Positions 55,399 through 64,000 of a DNA stretch of 64,000 bases are shown piece after piece. Positions within the stretch are counted from its first letter, which is position 1. The number at the start of each line of letters is the position of its first letter. This DNA is from Acytostelium subglobosum LB1 (lineage: Eukaryota > Evosea > Eumycetozoa > Acytosteliales > Acytosteliaceae). Under the pieces are notes generated by a model. That model worked only from the letters and a program-made list of their open reading frames with translations. It searched no databases and had not been told where the DNA came from. Position numbers and translations under genes: made by a program. The stretch spans positions 186,001 to 250,000 of the forward strand of contig NW_012236520.1 in the NCBI RefSeq assembly GCF_000787575.1, read 5' to 3'.

Positions 55399-57319
55399 TC
55401 AATCTGATAGATCCACTGCATCTTCGTCTTCAAAGCTATCATTGTCCTCGTCCAGTGTTGATCCGGATGTCGAGAGGTTGGCATTCCTCATCGTCTGTCC
55501 ATTATAAATAGGTGATGTTGGTGATGTTGGTGAAGTTGGCGATGTACTACTGCTCTGTACAATGTTGCTATAGTAGTTGGTATTGTTGTTGTTGTTGATA
55601 CTGCTACTGCTTGTTGAGTTTACTAGTTCACTGATGTTGTTGTTGCTGTGGATTGTTGGCGACCTGGTCTGCTTGGGAGGCGGCTCAAACACTGCTGGCG
55701 GACCGCCAAAGATCTTTTCAAAGTTCTGGATCATTGTGGAGATGACCATGTTGCCCAGGGCAATGTCCTCGACGACAATGTCCACCTGCGACACCAAGAT
55801 GTTTGGACCGACCACCGTGGCCAGATTGGCCGGACCCATCCTATTCTTGCCATTGAGCGATATCTGATTGAGCAGGTGCATAAGCGAGTGCAGCAGGTTG
55901 TAGTTGTTCTTGGGCAGCGAGTGCACCAGCTTGGAGATCTTGTTGACACGCTCCTCCACCGACTCGATGTTGCACACGTCGATAAACTCGTTATAGCGGT
56001 TGTAGGTGAGCAGTGGCTCGGGCTGCAGCTCGCGCAGGAACAGCTTGACCAGGTTGCACACGACGTGCACGTCGAACGTGTTGGCCAGGTTATACTCCTT
56101 GCCCTCGTCTATCAGGCGCTTGTACTCGACCACCTCCTTCTTGGGGCCAGACATTCTGAACAATCCTTCCTCGTCCATCTTGTTGCGAATCACCTGGAAG
56201 GCGCATGACACGAACGCAGGTATTGGCGCCTGGTCGCGCGTCACCAGCACGTTGAGGTCCTCGCCAAACACCTTGTTGCGCAGCGCTTCGGGCTTGACCG
56301 ACGGCGAGAGCATCATGCTCATGCGCACCTTGGACTTCTCCAGCTCGGACTTGCGCTTCTCCACGTACAGTCTGTACTCGTAGACGTCGGGGATCATCTG
56401 TGCCAGCCAACGGTAGCCCTTCTGGAAGAAGGTGTGATAGCTGTCGAGGTAGTCGCAGAGCTTCTCCACCGTCTCAAACTCTGAGATGATGTTGGTGTCC
56501 TGCAGTTGAGTCCTGGTCTCGAGGCCAATCAACTCAAACTCCTTTCCAAGCTTATCACACTCTTGTTCCTGCTCCGTAATCTTGGTAGGCTTCACATTCT
56601 TTGTCTTCTTCAAGTTGCTCAACTCACTCAATGATGCATCATATCCTACACGTGACTTGTCATAGTCTCGCTTGGCCTCCTGTACTCATGTCATTGATTT
56701 GGCCGCGTCAGTATATCATGCTCCTCACTCATTCATTCTCGAGATGACTTCAACATACCTGTGCCTGCTTCAACTCTGTCTTGACCATCTTCTTTAGTGG
56801 ATCGCTGACATCGTTGATTAGTGATGAGTCTAGTTTGGCCTTCAAATCTTCAAAGCCAGCCTGGAACTCTCCAATCTTTGAAAGTATACCCGAGAGAATA
56901 ACCATGTCTGGATAAGTATCTCTAACATGTACACTATAGTCTATGAAGTTATCCGCAAGTTCTGTACCATCCTGTATGCTCACTATATAGATTGATCGTT
57001 GTTAGTATAATGTGTCGAGTCGCCAACATCATTGATTGATTGATTGAATGATCATACCTCCAGTGCTGACGGTCTCCTTCTCAATTGCTTTGGTGAGCTT
57101 CCTCAAGTAGAATCTACTCTCTTGTACATGCTAAATATAGTTTGTTAATCAATGTCAGCATGAAGTTGATTGATTGATTGAATGAATGAATGAACGAATG
57201 AATGATCATACCTTTTCAAGCTCCTTCATCTCTTCAGGCTCAAGAGTATTCTCCCTGTTGGCAGTCTTCTCCATCACATTCTGTTTGGCAATGGCGAATG
57301 ATTTCTTTAGTTTCTTCAT
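55399..57319 (-). CDS. BAR/F-BAR-type RhoGAP
   Basis: GTPase-activating protein for Rho/Rac proteins with an N-terminal membrane-curving module. Exons 57319-57212, 57130-57058, 56982-56759 and 56679-55399 give 561 aa. The first ~240 residues are helical (MKKLKKSFAIAKQNVMEKTA..., RFYLRKLTKAIEKE, SEFETVEKLCDYLDSYHTFF) and fit a BAR-superfamily dimer, with a basic start suited to acidic lipids. The RhoGAP domain spans about 270-460, with the arginine finger in DEEGLFRMSG and KNRMGPANLATVVGPNIL near its end. The C-terminal ~90 residues are low-complexity: Ser/Asn runs, (TSP)n repeats and an acidic end (DEDNDSFEDEDAVD). The exact BAR subclass is a guess. Confidence 0.88.
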
Positions 57320-57704
57320 TTCTTTAGTTCTTTCTTCTTCTGTTTGTTATACAAGTAATAATAAGTATAAGTATAATGAATGATTGAATGATTGAATGAA
57401 TGAGTGAATGAATGAATGTATGAATGAGATCAAAGAGTTAGATATGAAATGGCCCCAAAACCCCTTGATGTGGTTGTTTTTGGGTTTGTCCCTGGCTGTT
57501 TGCGAGCCATGTCGTCTACCTTTTCGTGCACGACTCATCACCCATTTGATTATTTGGGGATTCTATTCATTACCAACTACTCAGTGCCAATGCCAAAGTA
57601 CAAAGTATACAATAGTTTAGTTTGACCAAGCTTGGTAGGTCTTAGCCTCAAGCTTTATATATTTATATTGATGAGTTGGAAACTATGTGTGATCGATTGA
57701 TCGA
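57320..57704. other. Intergenic between tandem minus-strand genes
   Basis: 5' flank of the RhoGAP gene, with GAAT repeats at 57379-57425, and 3' flank of the phosphatase gene. A 70-codon plus-strand frame in it has no recognisable content. Confidence 0.45.
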
Positions 57705-60053
57705 TCACTTGCGACATGATCTTAGGGCAAAGAAATCGATAGAGTTGTGACCAAGTAGTGATCGCTCATACTCCATCAATTGGTGAAGGAATCCACTGTT
57801 GATATTGATGCGTGGTATATTCTTGGCAACTGTTTCATAACTCTCTCTAAGCGTCAACTTCAATCTCTTCATACCATATGCCACTGCAATCGATGTTGAT
57901 CTACTGCGTCCCTCGCGACAATGTATCAGTACGCCACATCCTCCGGCTCCATTATCACTACCATTGCCATTGCCATTGCTATTGCTAATGCTGATACCAT
58001 TGTTGCTGCCACTGATACTGCCAATGTCGGTGCCATCTCCACTGCTATTATTGCTACTTCCAGCATAGAAAATACAACTAAAAATGCAAAAAATAATGCC
58101 ACTGTCACTTCCACTACCAATGCCACTGTTACCTCCAGCATGCTGACCATCATTCACACCAATGGATTGACTGAGACCTCTGTCAATGAAGTCAACGGCC
58201 TCGTCAAAGTGCAGACTGATGGGTTGATCGATTGAATCGGACACACTGATACGCATGAAGTTGGTGTTCTCACCCAACTCCTTGGGCTGTCCAATCTCTT
58301 TGGTGACGTTCAGTATCGATCTGATGTTGTTCTGACTCAGCCACTCTCTGTTGGACAGGCATTTCTTGCCACCAACATACAGCTTGGGCACTGGCATGGG
58401 TACGGGCACAGGCAAGGACAAGGGCACAGGTTCTGGCACTGGCACAGGTTGGGTGGTACTGTTGTCACTGGTAGTAGCGACGACAGTAGAGGCACCGACA
58501 GTAGTGGCGCCGACAGTCGTGGCGCCGGCGAATGCCAGTGAACCTATTATACCACTCTCTTCATCGAGTTGTTGTTGGCTCTTTAGCGGCAGCGAGGGTG
58601 CCAGAGTTGGGTACATGACCACCTGGAAGGAGTTGGACTTGTTCTTTGCCGGTGACAGAGTGAACTTGAGTTGAAACCTCTTTTGATTGAATGCCTTGGC
58701 CGCTGGTGAAGCGGTCGCAAGGGCCTTGGCGGCAGCCGACAGAGTACTTGTACCCCTTGCACTTGTCGCAGTAGGTCCATGATGCCGACTCTTAGGTGGC
58801 CTACCCCTTGGCCGTTTGGGTGTTGTTGTTGTCCGTTGTGAGGAGTCGGAGGACTCCTCCTTCTTCTTCTTCTTCTTTGGGGTTGTCGTAACCAAGTGTG
58901 AAGTGCCAGTGGCTGTAGAAGTGATAGTCTTTGTCTTCTTCTTTGACGTTGTAGTGGAGGTTGTAGTCGATGGCGTTGACGATGATGATGGGGTGACAAT
59001 GTTCTCCTTCTTGTGCACCGCCAACACTCTTCTTGATGAAGTTGGTGGCAACTTCCAATATGCTCCATCCAATGCAGAGTCGAGTATATTCTTTCGTCGA
59101 CGATTGTTGTTTACAATTACCCTATTGGATTGCTCTTGATCTACTTTCTCATCAGTTGTAGTTGTCAAAGTAGTAGTAGTTGTTGTTGTTGTCGATGTTG
59201 TCGATGTATCATTGTTGTTGATGTCCTGCTCAACAATGTTTGAGTGACCTTGACTTTGATGATGTGACTCAGATCCAAACCGAGCCAATTCCATTAGTTG
59301 TTGTCGCAAGTTGATTGCAACATTGTCATCCATCATTGATGATGATGATGATGTGTCATTGTCTTTGTTGCTGTTGATGTCATTGTTGTTGTTATTGGGA
59401 ACAGCAACATCCTTGATTGGTGTGTTTCCAGTAGAGTTCAATCGAATGAGATTGAATCTCTCAAGTAGTGAGTCTTGTCGTGACATAGGTGATGTCACAG
59501 GTTGAGTCGATGGTATCATATCCTCATCTTCATCTTCATCTTCATCTTGGTCTACATCCTCATCTTCCTTCTCTATCTTGTCCACATTCTCTTGTTTAAA
59601 CTGGACAGGTTGATCATCGACCATTGGTTCATTGTTTGCGAATAGTATATGTACTGATGATGTACCCAACCAAGCGGCATCTGATGTTGTTTGACTGTTG
59701 GTTGATGCAACTGATGATGATGACGATGTTAAAGATGATGAGTTTGAACTAGTTGTTGTACTGGTCACTAATGGTGATGTGTAGGTGTTGTCTACTACAT
59801 CTACATGTACATGTACATCAGTCTCATCGATTGGTCTGTCTACTACTTGTTGCTGTTGACTTTGTTGTTGACTTTGACTTTGTTCCTGCTGTTGCTTTTT
59901 CTCCTGCCTCAGTTGCTTTGCTATTTGCCTCTGTTGTTGTAGACTCTTTAGATTATTGATTGATTGTTCATTCAATGGATGTGGCTTCCTCTCTCTCTTT
60001 GTTGACATGGTCGCCCAGTAGGGACCATCAAAGTTATCCCATTTATTGTTCAT
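57705..60053 (-). CDS. Dual-specificity protein phosphatase with long low-complexity N-terminus
   Basis: Intronless, 782 aa. The first ~540 residues are low-complexity: Gln-, Ser/Thr- and Asp/Glu-rich tracts, a KKKKKKEES-type basic run, PKRPRGRPPKS (an AT-hook-like motif) and Pro/Val repeats. The C-terminal part is a DSP domain: KLYVGGKKCLSNREWLSQNNI, SILNVTKE, the general-acid loop (RISVSDSID), HFDEAVDFIDR and the catalytic signature HCREGRSRS, then AVAYGMKRLKLTLRESYE. Between the DEAVDFID helix and the signature motif there is an insertion of about 60 residues rich in Gly/Ser/Asn that includes IIFCIFSCIFY. It keeps the frame, so it is either a tolerated loop or an unspliced intron. The AT-hook suggests nuclear action, which is an inference. 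Confidence 0.85.
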   Translation of the reverse strand: MNNKWDNFDGPYWATMSTKRERKPHPLNEQSINNLKSLQQQRQIAKQLRQEKKQQQEQSQSQQQSQQQQVVDRPIDETDVHVHVDVVDNTYTSPLVTSTTTSSNSSSLTSSSSSVASTNSQTTSDAAWLGTSSVHILFANNEPMVDDQPVQFKQENVDKIEKEDEDVDQDEDEDEDEDMIPSTQPVTSPMSRQDSLLERFNLIRLNSTGNTPIKDVAVPNNNNNDINSNKDNDTSSSSSMMDDNVAINLRQQLMELARFGSESHHQSQGHSNIVEQDINNNDTSTTSTTTTTTTTLTTTTDEKVDQEQSNRVIVNNNRRRKNILDSALDGAYWKLPPTSSRRVLAVHKKENIVTPSSSSTPSTTTSTTTSKKKTKTITSTATGTSHLVTTTPKKKKKKEESSDSSQRTTTTPKRPRGRPPKSRHHGPTATSARGTSTLSAAAKALATASPAAKAFNQKRFQLKFTLSPAKNKSNSFQVVMYPTLAPSLPLKSQQQLDEESGIIGSLAFAGATTVGATTVGASTVVATTSDNSTTQPVPVPEPVPLSLPVPVPMPVPKLYVGGKKCLSNREWLSQNNIRSILNVTKEIGQPKELGENTNFMRISVSDSIDQPISLHFDEAVDFIDRGLSQSIGVNDGQHAGGNSGIGSGSDSGIIFCIFSCIFYAGSSNNSSGDGTDIGSISGSNNGISISNSNGNGNGSDNGAGGCGVLIHCREGRSRSTSIAVAYGMKRLKLTLRESYETVAKNIPRININSGFLHQLMEYERSLLGHNSIDFFALRSCRK

Positions 60054-60648
60054 GTTGCTTATTGGCTTATTGATTATTATTATTGTTGGCGACCATTCAT
60101 TACTTAGATAGGAGAGTTAGTTAGATAGTTATGTAAGTGAATGTGTGGAGTAATTTGCAAAGGTGTGTCCAACAACAGACGCGGCATCCCTCAACGACTG
60201 AATTTTTGAATTCAAATCATATTCCTATCTTGGTAATTTTGGTTAACGAAGATAACATTTAATATCTAAATATAAGATGAGTAAATATAAATATATAAAT
60301 ATTATCTTAAGAATAGATAGTAGATATTATCTCAAAGGACATGTCTTTGGGAAATAGGACAAAGAATGAAGTTCATTAGTAATTGATTATGTGTTATGAG
60401 TTTTTTTCTGGATCATTCTCATTAATGTTGAAAACCACTCACAACGACAAAGATAAAACTAAAGTCATTCTCTTGTCAGTTCATTCATTCAAACAATACA
60501 ACAACAAACAATAACAAACAACCCATGAACATTGGTTTGTATTAACAACAACAAGATATTAATAGAACTACATAACAACTTATATGAATAGTTAAATCAC
60601 ATTACATTACATCACATTACATCACATCATTAATAATAATAATACAAA
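60054..60648. other. Intergenic, divergent promoter region
   Basis: Between the phosphatase start (minus) and leuS (plus). Very AT-rich, with ACAACAA and CACATTACAT repeats near the LeuRS start. No gene is seen. Confidence 0.5.
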
Positions 60649-63600
60649 ATGGTATGTCATTCAATCACATCACATCACGATTGAGTGATTGATTGATCAA
60701 TAACTAACATGTACAAACAAACAAACCAAATGATCAATCCAATCAATCAATCAATCATATTGAATTTAGTCAACAGCTAAACTTGATTTCGTTAGAGCTT
60801 ATGAATTGGAGGTTCAGAAGCAGTGGAATGATTCGAAAGAGTTCGAGGTGGATGCACCAGAGAATGGAGATTCGAATGAGGTCGTGCCAAAGTATATGGC
60901 AACATTCCCTTATCCATATATGAACGGTAGATTGCACATTGGACACGTGTTCACCGTCACCAAGGCTGAATTTATGTGTCAGTACCAGCGTCTCAAGGGA
61001 AAGCGTGTGCTCTTCCCCTTCTCCTTCCATTGCACTGGCATGCCCATCAAGGTCTGCGCCGACAAGTTGAAGTACGAGATGGAGACCTTTGGATGTCCCC
61101 CAGTATTCCCAGTCGATGAGCCAGAGAAGAGTATGTCATTCATTGATTGATTAATTGAATGAATGAATGAATGACGCGAGACTAACACACATGATCACAC
61201 GAATACACAGAGGTTGAATCAGCTCAGAAGAAGGAGGATCCATTGGCATTCAAATCAAAGAAGTCAAAGGTACAGGCAAAGACAGGAGGCATTGCAAGAC
61301 AATGGAATATTATGAAGAGTTTGGCTATACCTGATGAGGAGATTCCAAAGTTTGCCGACTCTGCATATTGGTTGAACTACTTCCCACCTCACTGCAAGAA
61401 TGATTTGCAATCGATTGGAATGGGCATTGATTGGAGACGTTCGTTCATCACCACCGACGTCAACCAGTACTACGACTCGTTCGTGCGCTGGCAGTTCGAG
61501 ACGTTGAAGGAGCTCGGCAAGGTCAAGTACGGCAAGCGTTACTCAATCTGGTCGCCCACCGACAACCAGCAGTGCTCAGATCACGAGCGTGCCTCGGGCG
61601 AGGGCGTGCAGCCACAGAACTACACCTTGATCAAGCTCGAGGTGTTGGAGCCTGTGCCCGCCTGTTTGAAGGCCATCGCCGATAAGGGCAAGAAGATCTA
61701 CTTGGTGCCAGGCACCTTGCGTCCAGAGACCATGTACGGCCAGACCAACTGTTGGATCCTCCCAACGGGCAAGTATGGCGCCTTCCAGATGAAGAACAAC
61801 GAGGTCTTTGTCTGCACTGAGCGCTCAGCCAGGAACATGGCCTACCAGGAGCTCACCGAAGTCAACGGCAAGTATGAGTGCTTGGCCGAGTTCACTGGTG
61901 CTGAGATCCTCGGCGCCGCTTTGAAGGCCCCGTTGGCCGTCCATCCCAAGGTCTACGTGTTGCCAATGTTGTCGATTGACGAGAACAAGGGCACCGGTGT
62001 CGTCACCTCTGTGCCCAGTGACTCGCCGGACGACTACGCAGCATTGCAAGACTTGAAGCAGAAGGAGCCATTGAGAAAGAAGTTCAACTTGGACGACTCG
62101 TGGGTCCTCCCATTCGAGGTCGTTCCCATCATCAACATCCCCGACTACTCCACCACGGCCGCCGTCAAGGCCTACCAGGACTTGAACATCAAGTCGCAGA
62201 ACGATCGCGCTTTGCTCGACCAGGCCAAGGACTTGGTGTACATGCGTGGTTTCAATGAGGGCATCATGATGGTTGGTCAGTACGCTGGCAAGAAGGTTGC
62301 CGACGTCAAGAAGCAGATCAAGGACGAGCTCGTCGAGAGTGGACAGGCCTGCAACTACAGCGAGCCAACATCACCAGTCACCTCGCGTTCCGGTGACGAG
62401 TGTGTCGTTGCCTTGACCGATCAGTGGTACATCAACTATGGTGAGGAGGACCCCGAGTGGCGCAACCAAGTGATCAAGACTCTCGAGTCGATGGAGCTCT
62501 ACTCGCCAGAGACCAGGAAGCGTTTCGAAGCCGCCATCAACTGGCTCAACCAGTGGGCATGCTCGCGTTCGTTCGGTCTTGGCACCAGATTGCCATGGGA
62601 CGAGCAGTTCTTGATCGAGTCGCTCTCAGACTCCACCATCTACATGGCCTTTTACACCATTGCTCACTTGTTGCAGTCGGACTTCAACGGCAAGGTCGTT
62701 GGCACTGCTGGTATCCAGGCTGGTCAGCTCACCCGCGCTGTCTGGGACCACATCCTCTTGGACAAGCCATACCCCGAGGGCTGTGGCATCATCAAGGAGA
62801 CACTCTCCGTGTTGAAGCGCGAGTTCAACTACTGGTACCCATTGGATCTCCGTGTCAGTGGCTTCGACTTGGTCCAGAACCATTTGACCTTCTTCCTCTA
62901 CAACCACGCAGCCATCTTTGCCGAGAAGATGCAGCCACGCGGCATCCGTACCAACGGATTCGTCTTGCTCAACGGTGAGAAGATGTCAAAGTCGAGCGGC
63001 AACTTCCTCACTCTCTTTGACTCTGTGCAGCAGTACTCTGCCGACGGCACTCGTATTGCCTTGGCCGACGCTGGTGATGGACTTGAGGACGCCAACTTTG
63101 TCGACAAGACCGCCTTGTCCGCCTTGTTCAAGCTCTACACCCAGCTCCAGTGGGTGCAGGAGATGATCGACGCCAAGGCCAAGTTCTACACCGGTGCCCC
63201 CACCCGTTTGCAAGACATCATCTTTGAGTCTGAGATCAACCGTGCCATCGTCAAGGCCGACGAGGCCTACCAGAAGTCTCAGTTCAGAGAGGCGTTGCAC
63301 ACCACCTTCTTCGATATGATCAACGTGCGCGATCACTACAAGATGGTGATGGGTGCCGATGAGAACATGAACCACGACCTCATCTTTAGATACATCGAGA
63401 CACAAGCCATCCTCCTCTTCCCAATCACCCCGCACTTCTCCCAGAAGGTGTTCAGCATGCTTGGCAAGGGCTCCGTGGCCAAGGCCAGATGGCCAACCGT
63501 GTCCAACATCGATCACCTCGCCTTGAGAACCAACGACTACCTTAAGAACACAGTGTACGAGGCCAGAAACAAGATTGGCATGTTCCTCAAGGGCAAGAAC

Positions 63601-64000
63601 AAGGGTGGAAAGACCGATGCCAAGGCTGAGAAGGCCACCATCTACATCACCAAGACGTTCCCCAAGTGGAAGCAGACCGTGTTGATCTACCTCCAGTCCA
63701 TTTACAACGACGCCACTCGCACCTTCACCAAGGACATCAATGCCATTCTCGAGGATCTCAAGAAGGACCAGGAGCTCAAGCCACAGCTCTCCAACATGAT
63801 GGCCTACGTCAGAATGCTCCAGGACGACATCAAGATCGAAGGCAAGCAGGCCCTCGACACATCCATGCCATTCGATGAGAAGGACGTCATCCAACAGAAC
63901 CTCGAGTACGTCACCAGATCACTCGAGTTGGCCACCATTGAGGTCCAAGAGGTTATCGATGTCACCGTCAAGGGTGCTCCAACCCCAGGCAAGCCAACCT
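60649..64000 (+). CDS. Cytosolic leucyl-tRNA synthetase (3' partial)
   Basis: Class I synthetase that charges tRNA-Leu. Exon 1 codes only for the initiator ATG (60649-60651), directly followed by GTATGT. Exon 2 is 60770-61130 and exon 3 runs from 61211 past the window end, giving over 1040 residues so far. Motifs: YPYMNGRLHIGHVFT (HIGH signature), HCTGMPIKVCADKLK, DWRRSFITTDVN, the CP1 editing domain (LRPETMYGQTNCW, GTGVVTSVPSDSPDD), SRSFGLGT-type segment, DSTIYMAFYT and KMSKSSGN (KMSKS signature). The C-terminal extension typical of archaeal/eukaryotic LeuRS follows. It matches human LARS1 over its full visible length. The stop codon lies beyond 64000. Confidence 0.97.

Overview
The window looks like nuclear DNA of a dictyostelid social amoeba. 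The support is: (i) protein families characteristic of the group, above all a MyoK-type class I myosin with a Gly/Pro/Arg-rich motor insertion and a CaaX tail, a Roco kinase, paired AIF/FSP1-like oxidoreductases and a GlcNAc-1-phosphotransferase; (ii) short AT-rich introns (about 55-150 nt, mostly GTATGT/GTAAGT...AG); (iii) long polyGln/polyAsn tracts; (iv) AT-rich intergenic DNA full of TTGATTGA-type tetranucleotide repeats. Coding third positions are much richer in G/C than in D. discoideum, so a different dictyostelid lineage is likely. The species cannot be named from the sequence alone.

Layout. 1-4.7 kb: 3' part of prp8, carrying the C-terminal part of a PRP8 intein at the very start of the window, then an F-box/WD40 gene. 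5.5-10.7 kb: eIF3g, a Tim44/MRPL45-like mitochondrial protein, a secreted acidic protein of unknown function and a 3-mercaptopyruvate sulfurtransferase. 10.9-16.3 kb: a nuclear Hsp20-like-domain protein, a possible CudA-like DNA-binding protein and a small unknown gene. 16.5-20.1 kb: GNPTAB-type phosphotransferase. 20.5-23.9 kb: tandem AIF/FSP1-like oxidoreductases. 24.6-34.1 kb: CCDC22, two membrane proteins (one a half-length TMEM135), a hydroxyacid oxidase, a lysyl-tRNA synthetase with a mitochondrial-type N-terminus and a sigma-like GST. 34.7-50.4 kb: a second Hsp20-like-domain paralogue, an MST-type Ste20 kinase, myoK and a Roco kinase. 51-64 kb: a possible 49-aa gene, a secreted C39-like peptidase, GAR1, an SH3BGRL-like protein, a BAR-type RhoGAP, a dual-specificity phosphatase and cytosolic leucyl-tRNA synthetase, which runs off the right edge.

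These are mostly independent chromosomal genes, not an operon or island. Shared themes are RNA processing and translation (Prp8, eIF3g, GAR1, LysRS, LeuRS), cytoskeletal signalling (MyoK, Ste20 kinase, Roco, RhoGAP) and endolysosomal trafficking (GNPTAB, CCDC22). I found no tRNA, rRNA, CRISPR array or transposon, and no retroelement or virus-like element.

The standout is the PRP8 intein in a non-fungal host. The assembly also has single-base defects: two lone N characters that act as surplus bases inside genes, and three apparent surplus bases in one GAR1 exon. Exon coordinates below come from reading splice signals, phase and family conservation. They are not supported by transcripts.
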